A stretch of DNA of 64,000 nucleotides from Spirosoma spitsbergense DSM 19989 (GCF_000374085.1 NZ_KB893411.1:43482-107481); one strand, 5' to 3'; shown: positions 26,191-35,867, numbered from the stretch's first letter. The notes: generated by a model not told the origin, from the sequence alone. Made by a program: numbers and translations.

Positions 26191-29100
26191 ATGAATTACA
26201 GTGATAAAATAAAAGAGTCTAGGAATAAAGCTTACGAACATACTACAGCTACAAAAATTCTTGACTCCCTAGGTAAACTTAGAAAGTTTGCTACCGATAG
26301 CAGTAGACGTAGATGGATTTGGGAATTAATTCAGAATGCAAAGGACGTTTCATTTACAAACAAACAAGTTGATATTTTGATTGATTATGTTGTAAATGAA
26401 GAACAATCCGAATTAAAATTTAGCCATAATGGTCGACCTTTTTCATTAGATAACATAACTTTTTTAATTGAACAGGTTTCCACGAAGGATAGAAATATAA
26501 CGGATAATGCTATTCAAACTACGGGTAAATTTGGAACAGGTTTTCTTTCAACTCATTTATTATCAGAAAAAGTTATAATAGATGGTGTAATAAATGAGAA
26601 TGGATTGCCCATACAAAAATTCAATTTATTACTAGATAGATCAGGTCGAAGTATTGAAGAGATTAGTACTAGTGTTAATAATGCAATAAAACTTTTAGAC
26701 AATTTAGATTCGCAGCCAACCTTCAATGAATATAACCAGGAAAATTTAAATACAGCATTTACTTACATTTTAGAAGGAAAAGGTATAGAAGTTGCAAATT
26801 CTGGTATAAATGATTTAGGAGCATCTCTTCCTTTTACACTTGCTTTTCAGCCGAAGATAAAATCCGTAAAAATTACAAGTAAAGATGTGATTTATGAAGT
26901 TGTTTCAGAAGCTGAAGAATTTAAAGGTCCAATACGTATTATTACTATTAGAAAAACTTATGCTGATAGGCAAGAAGATGTAAGAATAGCAACATTAACT
27001 TCTGAGTTTACAATAATCGCAATTGAAATTTATTATAAAGATGATGAAATATACTTAAAGGAATTTGATGAAATGTTGCCTAGGTTATTTTGTGATTTCC
27101 CTTTGATTGGATCAGAAAATTTTTATTTTCCAACTGTTATTCAAAATCGCAATTTCAGCCCTACTGAACCCAGAGATGGAATAGAATTAACCGATAATGA
27201 AGACCCTGATATAGAACAGAATAAGTTAATACTTACAGAGGCAGTTTTACTTTATTCAAATTTACTAGAATTCGCAGTACAAAATAAATGGCAGAATTTA
27301 TATTGCCTTGCTCAATTCTTTGAACCAAAAGAGAAAGAATGGTTATCAATCAAATGGTATAAAGAGCATGTTTTTGAGAAATTAAGACAGGTACTTATAT
27401 ACAAACCTATCGTAACTACTACAACCGGGGATAATTTATCGATAAAAATAAATAGCTTGGGATCAGGTTCAGAGCATTTTGGTATTTACTTTCCTTATTC
27501 AGATATTGAAGACTGTAGAGAAAGAATAGGAGAAATAACAAGTGAGTGGTTTCCAAACAAGATTCCTGCAAAAAAAGATATAGATAAGTGGTACACAATT
27601 AATAAACCTTGGGAAGATTATTTTAAATTTTCCCTGGAGGTCATAGCCAACAGCATTGGTTCAAGGAATAATATTGAAAAACTTAGCATCGAGTTTTCAA
27701 AATCAATTGAGGAAACATGCTTATGGCTTAATAAAGTTTATGCTTTAATATATCAATATAACAGTGATAATATATTTAATAAATATAAATTTATACCGAA
27801 TCAAAATGGAACATTTATTAAAACTTTAGATCTGCGAATAGATCTAGATATTGATTTTGAGTTAAAAAATATTCTTAAGGTTCTTAACAAGGATTGGAAT
27901 GACTTTTTATTAAATAGTTTAATAATATTACCAGAGGGAATAGTAAACGGAGTCAAGAGTCAGCAAAACGTCATTGATGAAATAAATACTACATTAACTA
28001 ATGATAAAACTACTAATGCTTTAGATGCTGCTTATATTTTAATAAGTTGTTTCTCAAACGATCCAGGTTTTCCGAAAGAGCGCAATCAATTATACCAATT
28101 TTCTAAAGATTTACTGAAAGATAATATACCTGAAAAAAAACTAATTACTAACTGGAATAAAACTATCTGGGAAATAGGAGATAAATTTGTTATAAAGCAG
28201 ATTATTGCGACTATATCGGCCCAGAGGAACGTTGAAAACTTATATAATTTGTTGCTGATTGATAATACGATTAAATGGCTAAATAGCTTCATTAAATTTT
28301 TATTGGAAAGCGATTTAGATAGTCAATTGAACCTAAAGAAAAATCCTATATTGCCAAACCAAAATGGAGTTTTTAAAATTAAAGATGATCTATTTTTAGA
28401 CGATGGAGGTATTGACGAAATTTTAAAAAATATTTGTATAGAATTAGGATACGATTCACGCGATTCATTATTAGATAAATCCATATATTTGGAATTACCC
28501 GACAACCGAGTAAGGCATTCTATAGATTTAGCTAAAGAAATTATTGAGCGTGTAAAACCCTTACTTACAGAAATAAATCGCTCATTATTTACAAAGCAGG
28601 CATTTCAAAATCTTTATAGTTGGTTTTCAAGCAATGCCACACTTGCTGAAACAATATTTGGTGATCTTTATATAAATCGCCATAAACTTATAAGCGATGA
28701 CGATATAGTTAGAATGGTTCGCCAAAACCAAGAACTAGAGAATTTTTTCAAAGAAGAAAATATTTCGAACTTGTCAGAATTAAAAGCTATACTTTTAGCA
28801 TCTAGACAAGCAAAAGAAAACTTAGAAAAAGAATCATCTTCAATTAAACCTAGTGTTCTATCGGTCGACGATATTTTAAGTACATTAGGAATTGGATCAG
28901 AAGAAAGGTTGAGAGAATTTTTAAAAGATACTGATACCTCTAACGAATATACTATTAGTATGCAATCAGGTTTAGAACGTCTTGAGTTTGTTAAGCAGAT
29001 TATTGAAGAAGCAAAAAAAGCCGTTTGGTTGCGCTTAAGCAAGGAGCCAGATTATGATATAACTACCTGGAACCCTATACAAGATACTGTTATTGATGGT

Positions 29101-29319
29101 GTAAAATATAAGACTAAGAAAATTTTCTTAGTTATTCGGCCTGCTATCAATGGTATGATTTATTTTTATTACAAAGAAGAATATCAAGCGCTGGATATAC
29201 CGGAAACTCAATTATGGATTCATGAAGGTGGTGATGAAGTAAGTCAAATTTCTATAGGTACTCTTCTAGATTGGGTGAATAAAAGAAGAGTAATTATATA
29301 CGATAGAATTTTTAATTAG
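26191..29319 (+). CDS. Large GHKL/sacsin-like ATP-binding protein
   Basis: A protein of about 1042 residues with an N-terminal Bergerat-fold (GHKL) ATPase. Its N-box is WELIQNAKD (near residues 44-52), a G1-like SHNGRPF lies near 76-83, and the lid motif GKFGTGFLSTHLL near 112-124. This arrangement is that of sacsin-type and Hsp90-like ATPases often found in bacterial defence islands. The rest is helical with no recognised catalytic motif; the C-terminal ~100 residues are richer in beta strands. The sequence is strikingly AT-rich compared with the rest of the window, suggesting a separate origin. The start is ATG 26191, with a GTG just before it. A defence role is inferred from family and context only. 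Confidence 0.8.
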   Translation: MNYSDKIKESRNKAYEHTTATKILDSLGKLRKFATDSSRRRWIWELIQNAKDVSFTNKQVDILIDYVVNEEQSELKFSHNGRPFSLDNITFLIEQVSTKDRNITDNAIQTTGKFGTGFLSTHLLSEKVIIDGVINENGLPIQKFNLLLDRSGRSIEEISTSVNNAIKLLDNLDSQPTFNEYNQENLNTAFTYILEGKGIEVANSGINDLGASLPFTLAFQPKIKSVKITSKDVIYEVVSEAEEFKGPIRIITIRKTYADRQEDVRIATLTSEFTIIAIEIYYKDDEIYLKEFDEMLPRLFCDFPLIGSENFYFPTVIQNRNFSPTEPRDGIELTDNEDPDIEQNKLILTEAVLLYSNLLEFAVQNKWQNLYCLAQFFEPKEKEWLSIKWYKEHVFEKLRQVLIYKPIVTTTTGDNLSIKINSLGSGSEHFGIYFPYSDIEDCRERIGEITSEWFPNKIPAKKDIDKWYTINKPWEDYFKFSLEVIANSIGSRNNIEKLSIEFSKSIEETCLWLNKVYALIYQYNSDNIFNKYKFIPNQNGTFIKTLDLRIDLDIDFELKNILKVLNKDWNDFLLNSLIILPEGIVNGVKSQQNVIDEINTTLTNDKTTNALDAAYILISCFSNDPGFPKERNQLYQFSKDLLKDNIPEKKLITNWNKTIWEIGDKFVIKQIIATISAQRNVENLYNLLLIDNTIKWLNSFIKFLLESDLDSQLNLKKNPILPNQNGVFKIKDDLFLDDGGIDEILKNICIELGYDSRDSLLDKSIYLELPDNRVRHSIDLAKEIIERVKPLLTEINRSLFTKQAFQNLYSWFSSNATLAETIFGDLYINRHKLISDDDIVRMVRQNQELENFFKEENISNLSELKAILLASRQAKENLEKESSSIKPSVLSVDDILSTLGIGSEERLREFLKDTDTSNEYTISMQSGLERLEFVKQIIEEAKKAVWLRLSKEPDYDITTWNPIQDTVIDGVKYKTKKIFLVIRPAINGMIYFYYKEEYQALDIPETQLWIHEGGDEVSQISIGTLLDWVNKRRVIIYDRIFN

Positions 29320-29333
29320 ATAATCATATCTAG

Positions 29334-29351
29334 CAGGGCTTTCTCATAAAA
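29334..29351 (+). repeat. Solitary ISAs1-type terminal repeat
   Basis: CAGGGCTTTCTCATAAAA matches the terminal repeats of the MITE-like and ISAs1 elements with one change, but no partner end is visible. It lies between the GHKL gene and the IS5-like element and is probably an orphan end left by rearrangement. Confidence 0.5.
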
Positions 29352-29374
29352 TAGACAAGTAAACTAAGCGCTAA

Positions 29375-30235
29375 TAACGTGTTGGGGAATTGAGAAAGGT
29401 TGAGAGTCGTGCCAACTTTGTGGTCGCCAAACTACAGAGTCATCACTAAACAGTGGAAGTCACTGACCGACCCTCAATGGGCCGCAATTTCGCCTTTCTT
29501 TGACCTAAAACGAAAGCGTAAACACGATTTGCCTCAGATTATCAACTGCATTCTCTGGCTCCTACGAACTGGTTGCCAGTGGCGGAATCTGCCTGATGCA
29601 TGGCCACATTGGCAAGCGGTTTACTACTATTTCGACCGTTGGAAAACAGATGATCTCTTTGAGAGAATCAACGCAACGCTTAATGAAATGGACCGCAAAC
29701 GAGTAGGCAGAATGGGTAAACCTTCATTGATATGCATTGACTTCCAAAGCGTTAAGCTAAGTCCAATGATTAATGAGGAGCGCGGTCTTGACCCTAACAA
29801 ACGAGTCAATGGCCGCAAACGACAGTTCGTCGTTGATACTGAGGGCCGCCTTTGGGTCGCTCATGTACACGCGGCTAATGAAGCGGACGGTCCCACTGGT
29901 TGCACCATGGTGAGCAGCATTATGTGGCGAGTTGGTGAGAGGTTGGAGAAGCTTTATGGTGATCAAGCTTACAATGGTGTGTTTGCCGAAGAATTAGCTC
30001 GATGGAGTATCGACTTTGAGAAGGCAGCACGACCTGAATCAAGTTTAGGCTTTGTGCCAGTAGCCAAGCGGTGGGTCGTCGAACGGAGTATTGCCTGGAC
30101 TAATTTCTTTCGCCGGATTATCAAAGACTACGAGTATACAGTATCATCTTCGGTAAACTGGCTTTATTTAGCTAATATTCAGATTATGCTGCAACGAATT
30201 CCTTGACCGACAAAAGATAATTACCAAACACGCTC
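29375..30235 (+). mobile_element. IS5-family insertion sequence
   Basis: An element of about 860 bp around an intact DDE transposase gene. The ends TAACGTGTTGGGGAATT and, reverse-complemented on the right, GAGCGTGTTTGGTAATT are imperfect inverted repeats typical of IS5 subgroups. A TA target duplication is not clear. It has removed or replaced the N-terminal part of the RES-domain gene on its right. Confidence 0.75.
29400..30206 (+). CDS. IS5-family transposase
   Basis: This 268-residue DDE transposase has the N-terminal DUF4096-type region (LTDPQWAAISPFF, LLRTGCQWRNLP, YYYFDRWKTDD). The catalytic segments are ICIDFQSVK, VNGRKRQFVVDTEGRL, LYGDQAYNG and VVERSIAWTNFFRRI. The frame is complete and uninterrupted, unlike the other transposases on the island. 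The start is a TTG at 29400 or GTG at 29409; no ATG precedes the conserved part. Confidence 0.9.
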   Translation: MRVVPTLWSPNYRVITKQWKSLTDPQWAAISPFFDLKRKRKHDLPQIINCILWLLRTGCQWRNLPDAWPHWQAVYYYFDRWKTDDLFERINATLNEMDRKRVGRMGKPSLICIDFQSVKLSPMINEERGLDPNKRVNGRKRQFVVDTEGRLWVAHVHAANEADGPTGCTMVSSIMWRVGERLEKLYGDQAYNGVFAEELARWSIDFEKAARPESSLGFVPVAKRWVVERSIAWTNFFRRIIKDYEYTVSSSVNWLYLANIQIMLQRIP

Positions 30236-30254
30236 TAAACTTAACTGGGGTTGA

Positions 30255-30959
30255 TGTAATGGACCTAGTGAGGCTGTCTTCTATTGTGGAGACGAGAATG
30301 TTATACCCATGTTTGAAGTAAGACCAAATATGGGCGATTACTTAGTATTAGGACAATACAGGCATCCACATTTAGACAAAATCAAATTAACAATTCCTGT
30401 AATCGGTGTGGAGCAGGTTGTATCTTCACTCAATCACCGGGAGTCATCAAATTCGCTAACTAGCATATTAGCAGATGACATGCATTACAAGGAAGATATT
30501 AATCTCGAGACGAAATCTATCGATCAGTGTTTTGCTAACTGGTTTACTCAAGTTGTTGACAATTCCTGTGAGCAGTATTATAAGCTCGCAACGGCACTCT
30601 ATCAGGCTTTCACTAAAAATGCTACCTTAGGAGAAGAAAAAGAATTGTTCAGTGGATTAATGTATCCTAGTGTTGCCAGCGATATTACAGGTGTAAATAT
30701 TGCTCTTGAGCCAATTTTTGTAGATAATCACCTTAAGCTATGGCAAGCTATTATGTATAAAGTTGAAAGTATTGACTTGCAAAACACATACTTTTGCTTA
30801 CAACCTATAAAAGACTTGTCGGGAATTTATAAGAATGGCAAACTAGAATGGAAAAGCTCCGATATGAAAGATAGACGATTAATATTTGAGCCTAATACAC
30901 CTACTCTCCATTCAGACCTGCCAGAGAATTACTTGAACACAATGAGCGTATATAAATAA
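30255..30959 (+). pseudogene. RES-domain protein, N-terminus lost at IS5 boundary
   Basis: The open frame begins at the IS edge with SEAVFYCGDENVIPMFEVRPNMGDYLVLGQY, which matches the core of RES domains (a conserved acidic residue, then EVRP and GDY). It ends with LFSGLMYPSVASDITGVNIALEP, also typical of the family. RES proteins are NAD-degrading toxins of RES-Xre modules, or related factors. The N-terminal segment with the usual catalytic Arg is missing and no antitoxin gene is adjacent. An internal ATG at 30309 could still give a 216-residue product, but it would lack the N-terminal part of the domain. Confidence 0.6.
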
Positions 30960-31122
30960 ATCACATCATTTGTCTTTTTGAGGCATTGGAACACGTTTTT
31001 TAGGATATCATCGCCTACTACAGTTTCAAACACAATCAAGCATTACATACCATTTTAGATTCTATCATATTTAATTTCCATCATCCACGAACCCTTGTCA
31101 ACTCAATAAATACTTTTTTTGT

Positions 31123-31902
31123 ATGAATTATATCTGGTTACTATCTCTATTTTCACTCGGCTATTTCATCTTCAAATTAGTGCCCAATGATGGTGGAATA
31201 TCTTATCGTAAAGTAGTAGGCGCATATATTTTATGGGCCTTTGTTAATTTAATTATGTGGCTGATGGCTGATGGAGATGGTAGTGAATTTTGGCCTTTTG
31301 ATGGTTTTAGATATGTTGATAATTATGATGTAAGTGAGTTTGCAGTTTATGTTCTTGGACCAGTTGTCTGTAACTATGCTCGCAACTGGATGAGGAACCC
31401 TAATTCTAGCAACAGTCAAATATTAAATAGTGAGACTGAAAATTATGATCGAAAACGTGTGAGTCTCATATTTTATATGAAAGCCAGACAGAAGTTCAGT
31501 GAGCAAAGCAGAACTATTTACTTTGATAAAATGCAAGAGGTGTTCCAGAGTATAGATGCTTACAATACAGATTATACTTTACCACTCCGAGAGGTTCTCA
31601 ATGTAATCTATGACCGCATTGGGGGGTATCAACCAACTTTTGCCGATTTGATGAACATTGATTCTGTCCATCAAAATTTCTTAATGGAGTATTCAAGGGA
31701 TAATAAACAGGTGTGTGACCAAATCTTATTATATCAGGTAGTGGTGGTGAAGAAAGAATTGGATGCTATAATTATTCAGGCAACAAATGAATGGAAGTTA
31801 GCAAAGAGCAATGTCCATGTCAATACGATGAATGATATAAGTCAATATCTGGATAGAGTCAAAGATATGTTGATGAGCAAGTACTTAGTCGTCAAATCAT
31901 AG
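31123..31902 (+). CDS. Hypothetical membrane-anchored protein
   Basis: This 259-residue protein opens with two or three hydrophobic helices (MNYIWLLSLFSLGYFIF, VVGAYILWAFVNLIMWLMA, FAVYVLGPVVCNYA). A cytoplasm-type, charged helical region with many Gln and Asp residues follows. I do not recognise a family. It stands alone between the truncated RES gene and the ISAs1 element, with the low GC content of the island. Confidence 0.65.
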   Translation: MNYIWLLSLFSLGYFIFKLVPNDGGISYRKVVGAYILWAFVNLIMWLMADGDGSEFWPFDGFRYVDNYDVSEFAVYVLGPVVCNYARNWMRNPNSSNSQILNSETENYDRKRVSLIFYMKARQKFSEQSRTIYFDKMQEVFQSIDAYNTDYTLPLREVLNVIYDRIGGYQPTFADLMNIDSVHQNFLMEYSRDNKQVCDQILLYQVVVVKKELDAIIIQATNEWKLAKSNVHVNTMNDISQYLDRVKDMLMSKYLVVKS

Positions 31903-32026
31903 AATTGTATTATCTACCTTTTGCAGGGTTTTCTTATAAAACAGCTTCGAGCTTCATGAACTGGAGAAGTGACGAAACATCGTCGGCAAAATCGTCTAGT
32001 TGAGCGGCCATGTTCTTAGGCTTTAA

Positions 32027-33140
32027 TCAATGTAGTAGGTTCATCGTCAATGTCCTAAGACTGCTGACCAGACGATTTACTCCACTTTTCCCACTTCGAA
32101 GCACATCTTCAGACAAAACTACATCCCGTCGGTAATGCATCGTCTCCACCCGCCAATGACCTCGGATAGCCCCGAATAATTCCGCTCCGTAGGCCGCCGT
32201 AAGCACGGCTACATTACTCAAATAATAACTGATCTCTTCGGTAATCGCCCCACCTGCTAAGGCCTGTCGACTTCGCTTGACCCAAATCAGCGTTTGAAAG
32301 CCTGCCGCCCGCCAGCGTGGGGCAAAACTAGCCTTGGCTAAACTGAAGCCCTTATACTGCCTCTGTTCCAGTCGGCCATGTCCTCGCTCCCAGTCCGATG
32401 TAGTTTCGCAGATCGGTATATCAACAAGACAAAGGCAGATACAGTGACGATACAGCATGGCCTGATTGGCTTTGAGGCCTACCAGATAACCACCTGATGA
32501 TGCATGAATAGCGTTAATAGTCAATGGGCTAAGGTGAAGAGCGTCCAGGCTGAGATGCTGACTGGTTAAGCCCTTATCAGTCAACAACTGCCGGACGACG
32601 AGTTTTTCACTCTCTTTCTTTCCACTGTAATAGGCTTGGGCCACAACGGCTTCGCTCGTCTGGACTACCACCGATACGCAGGCCTCACCACGGGTCTGGC
32701 CACTTCTAATACTACCTCGGAGGTCTTTGCCGTCGACGGCTAACCAAACCCCTTCCAGGGCAGGCAGATCAAGGCCAAACCACTCAAAAAGTAAGTTGGC
32801 AAAGAGTACTGAGTCTACTTTGACCAGCACCAGTGGTAGTTGTGCCCGTGAAACGGCCGTGGGCTGGGTAGAGACTGTAGCTTGGCAAAGCAGGGAAAAA
32901 TGATGGACCATATGGCGCCGGGTGGCTGGTGCCATGCAGTTGGGATAGTGAGCCATCTCGCCCACAGCACAAAGCGCAGGTCAAACCGGACAATATCAAG
33001 GCGATAGGATGTTTTTTACCTCGATTGTCGCGGTTGTTTAGTGCAGGCGTTTGATGAAGAAGCTGGTAAAAAGCTGTAGTTTTAGCCCTGCAAGGAGTAG
33101 CGGTAATGGTTTTGTAGTCTAAGCAACCACAAAGGTAAGG
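32027..33140 (-). pseudogene. ISAs1-family transposase split by a 16-nt insertion
   Basis: The N-terminal domain (RDNRGKKHPIALILSG, GRDGSLSQLH) is in one frame. The catalytic part (VHHFSLLCQAT, WLAVDGKDLRGSIRSG, LSLDALHLSP, AIRGHWRVETMHYRRDVVL) is in another. Deleting 16 nt at 32918-32933 joins them as SLSQLH-R-HMVHHF, matching the family. The C-terminal 312-residue part is otherwise intact and includes the DDE residues. It is unclear whether the intact product is made by some recoding event; by standard translation it is broken. Confidence 0.8.
32918..32933 (-). repeat. 16-nt GC-rich hairpin insertion in ISAs1 transposase
   Basis: Read on the coding strand it is GGCACCAGCCACCCGG. With the preceding T it forms a TGGC-ACCA-GCCA stem-loop followed by CCCGG. 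Removing it restores the transposase frame. Confidence 0.7.
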
Positions 33141-33261
33141 CTACCTGCTCCTTGCCGTTTTTATAAGAAAGTCCTGTATACTGAGGTAAACGATTACCAA
33201 AAAGAACACTTGAGATTTTCATTCAACAGTACATTAAAGTCGTTAATTATACCTGTATTCT

Positions 33262-33527
33262 GTTTTTTATTATGGTTTACTTATAAAAATAGTAGTTCTT
33301 CGAGAAGACTAATTGAAAATAGCAATCTTGCTTAGAAAAGCGAAGATATTATTAATATCTTTAGTGATCCCAGTCTTAAATCTAAAGTTATTGGTCGTGT
33401 TATGAAAGGAACATCTTTCAGTTCTTTAAAAGAAACGAAATGCTTTAATAAAGTAGATATTATTGATAGAGAAGGGAATCTAAAGAGAGATTATTTACAG
33501 AAATCTAAATTGAAGATAGAAAAATAA
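33262..33527 (+). pseudogene. Degenerate hypothetical gene fragment
   Basis: A frame without a start codon runs through an internal TAG into a 41-codon stretch from ATG 33402 (MKGTSFSSLKETKCFNKVD) ending at TAA 33525-33527. The codon usage looks coding-like, so this is probably the eroded C-terminus of a gene. I recognise no family. The rest of 33177-33627 shows nothing else I can support. Confidence 0.35.
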
Positions 33528-33627
33528 TATAATTTCTAAAGGAATGACTATGTTCTGTTTACCCACATATTTAAATCTTGTTTGTACTAACTTTCGCTTC
33601 GCGGATTCAAGATTAAATTGAAAAATT

Positions 33628-34071
33628 ATGAGACATCACCTCTACTTTACCTTACTTTATGTGTCTATGGGCATACTCCCATCTTCTTGTAATAAAGTAC
33701 TTAATTACATTAAGGATTTTGTAAAAACAAATAATAGTGAAGTAAATATAGTTAAAGCTTATAAGCCTTACAGGGTAACCGGCGTTGATTTAACCTTAGA
33801 GGAGGCATTTACTAGATTAATAGGAGTAAAAGGAGAGATATCTTGGAAATCATTTAAGCCTAAAGATTTTGTGGACAGGCCGGAAATTATTATGGTTCAA
33901 ATAGACATGAAAACTAATAGATCTGATAGTAAACCCGAAAAGCTACTTATTCAATATTTAGTTAATAAAAACTCTAAGAGTGTAGAGTTTTATGCCGCAG
34001 AGAAAAACGGAAAACCTATTGAAAAAGTCATGGTTGATTTAAGCATAATAGGAACTCAATTTCCATTATAG
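33628..34071 (+). CDS. Putative lipoprotein
   Basis: This 147-residue protein starts with a short signal sequence ending LPSSC (MRHHLYFTLLYVSMGILPSSC), a reasonable lipobox, so Cys21 is probably lipidated. The mature part is Lys-rich with alternating strands (EISWKSFKPKDF, IIMVQIDMKTN, LLIQYLVNKNS) and no motif I recognise. It stands alone between IS remnants and the replication-type module. Confidence 0.6.
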   Translation: MRHHLYFTLLYVSMGILPSSCNKVLNYIKDFVKTNNSEVNIVKAYKPYRVTGVDLTLEEAFTRLIGVKGEISWKSFKPKDFVDRPEIIMVQIDMKTNRSDSKPEKLLIQYLVNKNSKSVEFYAAEKNGKPIEKVMVDLSIIGTQFPL

Positions 34072-34073
34072 AA

Positions 34074-34086
34074 TGACGAAAGTGAC
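34074..34086 (+). repeat. 13-bp repeat TGACGAAAGTGAC, copy 1
   Basis: An exact inverted copy occurs at 35759-35771 and a copy with two end mismatches at 35822-35834, all around the primase-like genes. Iteron-like or regulatory function is possible. Confidence 0.4.
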
Positions 34087-34204
34087 GGCCTTGAATACAA
34101 CATTTTTTATAAAATACAATGAGGATGTGTCATTATAGGAAGTATCTTTCTTTTACGTAAGATACAATTTTAAGAATTATATAAAAGGTATTAGTTTTTG
34201 GTTG

Positions 34205-34732
34205 TTAAATTAAATTTAAGAAGAACCAATCATGAAAACTTTGAAAACTATAAGCATTGAAGTAAAAGCTTCCTGCTTTATTTATCTCTTCTATAACTTT
34301 AGTTCTAACCAATTTTTGATAATTATCTTTTTTTCTTATTTCTATATGAATGAATTTTTCATTGAAAATGGCCACGATATCGCCTAACTCAAGTCGAATA
34401 TTTTTATCTGTCCATCCTACATAAGAACGATAACGATTTGTTGAATTTATAGACACAGCTAATCCACCTGACATATTAATATAGTCCGTAATGCATTTCG
34501 TTAGCCCATAATTAGTAGAGTCATTATATGTATATGGTTTTTGCTTTAACGTAGTAAAATGAATTTTTTCTTGCTGTGAAATTCTCAATTCATTTAGGAT
34601 AATGAGAGCATTAGATATCTTTTCCTTTTGACATTTACTCATTCTATTCATTCTGTTAATTAAAAAGAATATTTTATGTATTAAGAATAAAGAAAGATCA
34701 AATATACTCTTAATATATAAAATATTCTTCAT
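34205..34732 (-). CDS. VRR-NUC-like nuclease candidate
   Basis: A 175-residue protein. Its C-terminal half resembles small PD-(D/E)xK VRR-NUC proteins of Bacteroidota mobile elements. The visible pattern is GGLAVSINSTNRYRS, then LGDIVAIFNEKFIHIEIRKKDNYQ (metal-site Asp in GDI, then E-x-R/K), then EEINKAGSFYFNAYSFQSFHDWF. The usual E-x-K is E-I-R-K here, so catalysis is uncertain. It clusters with a DUF6371 protein and a P4-type primase-helicase on the same strand. The start might be one of the internal Met residues (28 or 31). Confidence 0.55.
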   Translation of the reverse strand: MKNILYIKSIFDLSLFLIHKIFFLINRMNRMSKCQKEKISNALIILNELRISQQEKIHFTTLKQKPYTYNDSTNYGLTKCITDYINMSGGLAVSINSTNRYRSYVGWTDKNIRLELGDIVAIFNEKFIHIEIRKKDNYQKLVRTKVIEEINKAGSFYFNAYSFQSFHDWFFLNLI

Positions 34733-34785
34733 GCTAGCTTATAAAAGATGAAAAGGAAGACACCCAAATTTAAATAGAAATGAAA

Positions 34786-35739
34786 TCAAAATGGCTCGTA
34801 ATTTAACAAATAATCAGCTACATCTAAACCCTGTTCATGAGCTTCTAGTATTGCTTCCTGCTCCAGCAAATCAGAGACCATGAAATTAAACCTTTTCGCT
34901 ATCAAATTCCACTGTGCAAAAGTGCTGCCATCAGGTGAAAGATCAGGCCATAACACAACATGACGATTTTTCAAAACCTGACATTTTTCATCTGTTAATC
35001 CTTTGCTACCTCCACTGGCTAGCCAGATGAATTGTGGCAGGTATACACTAGCTATCAAAGCCGTTTTTTCACTTTCAACCACTGAAACGGGTTTATCTGG
35101 GTATTCTCCTAACAGGTGTTCGCCAAAAAAGCATTGTTTCAAATTGAAATCCTTCAAGCTCCAGATGGAATGAACCCAATTAATCGCTGGATTACTTCCA
35201 TTGACCTTTATACGTCTACCTGTCTGTTCACTGTATCCAATTATTTTACCCCCTCGTATTTGACCCTGTTTGTCAATTTGATAGAAAACAGCATCTCCAT
35301 TAGACATAGTGCCAATTAAGTACTGCTGCCGTAATTTGAGCATTCTGTCTTTACTCAACTTGTTTTGAAAGAAGTTTAAAAGGGCGTTGTTTTCATATGA
35401 AGAAAAAGTAGTATCAAATAATTCTTCAGGTACAGTACTAAATGCATTATTCATCGTGAGATTAGATTTGAGTGTTGAATCGTCTGAGTATTTAATGCTT
35501 GATTGATATTCATGAAGCCGAGTTTGATCGACATATTTTTTCCCTTCCTCATCTTCATGATATGGAGAAAGAAAGTAGCCACAACTATTTTCTCGATCAC
35601 ATCGTCCGTATTCTTCTGGTAATAATTCACCTGTTTTGTTATCTTCAAATCGTGAATACCGATAATTGGCCCCACACTCCGGGCAGGTGAATTTCCCACG
35701 TTTAGAGTTTAGTTGGAAACGATAATTTGAGTCTACCAT
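34786..35739 (-). CDS. DUF6371 domain protein (zinc-ribbon/Toprim primase-like)
   Basis: The N-terminus contains a zinc ribbon (KFTCPECGANYR...GRCDRENSCGYFLSPYH), characteristic of DUF6371 proteins of Bacteroidota mobile elements. The middle has VSVVESEKTALIASVYLPQFIWLASGGSKGL and VVLWPDLSPDGSTFAQWN, which fit the Toprim acidic Glu and DxD-like positions. It probably acts with the downstream P4-type helicase in replication of the excised element. I prefer the start at 35737-35739 (MVDSNYRFQLNSKRG), because the longer frame from 35790 would translate across one of the 13-bp repeats. Confidence 0.78.
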   Translation of the reverse strand: MVDSNYRFQLNSKRGKFTCPECGANYRYSRFEDNKTGELLPEEYGRCDRENSCGYFLSPYHEDEEGKKYVDQTRLHEYQSSIKYSDDSTLKSNLTMNNAFSTVPEELFDTTFSSYENNALLNFFQNKLSKDRMLKLRQQYLIGTMSNGDAVFYQIDKQGQIRGGKIIGYSEQTGRRIKVNGSNPAINWVHSIWSLKDFNLKQCFFGEHLLGEYPDKPVSVVESEKTALIASVYLPQFIWLASGGSKGLTDEKCQVLKNRHVVLWPDLSPDGSTFAQWNLIAKRFNFMVSDLLEQEAILEAHEQGLDVADYLLNYEPF

Positions 35740-35758
35740 AAAAAGTTTTTTTTGCTGC

Positions 35759-35771
35759 GTCACTTTCGTCA
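35759..35771 (-). repeat. 13-bp repeat TGACGAAAGTGAC, copy 2 (inverted)
   Basis: Exact reverse complement of the repeat at 34074-34086. It lies upstream of the preferred DUF6371 start, 50 nt from copy 3, in opposite orientation to it. Confidence 0.4.
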
Positions 35772-35821
35772 CTATTAACATTTTTGTCATTAAACAATGC
35801 TATAGAGCGGTTAAATGTGAA

Positions 35822-35834
35822 TGACGAAAGTGGT
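35822..35834 (+). repeat. 13-bp repeat, copy 3 (TGACGAAAGTGGT)
   Basis: Eleven of thirteen bases match copies 1 and 2. It lies in the gap between the primase-helicase and DUF6371 genes. With copy 2 it frames a short AT-rich stretch that could be an operator or a replication start. Confidence 0.35.
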
Positions 35835-35867
35835 ACAGACAGAATTTGTTTGAAGGAGAATGGAAGA

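Larger units (their letters stand above)
31924..33176 (-). mobile_element. ISAs1-family insertion sequence (1253 bp)
   Basis: The terminal inverted repeats are CAGGGTTTTCTTATAAAA at 31924 and, reverse-complemented, CAGGACTTTCTTATAAAA ending at 33176. It encodes a minus-strand ISAs1 transposase interrupted by a 16-nt insertion. The ends match those of the MITE-like elements at 25.7-26.1 kb, so a member of this IS family is the likely source of transposase for them. No clear target duplication is visible. Confidence 0.85.
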
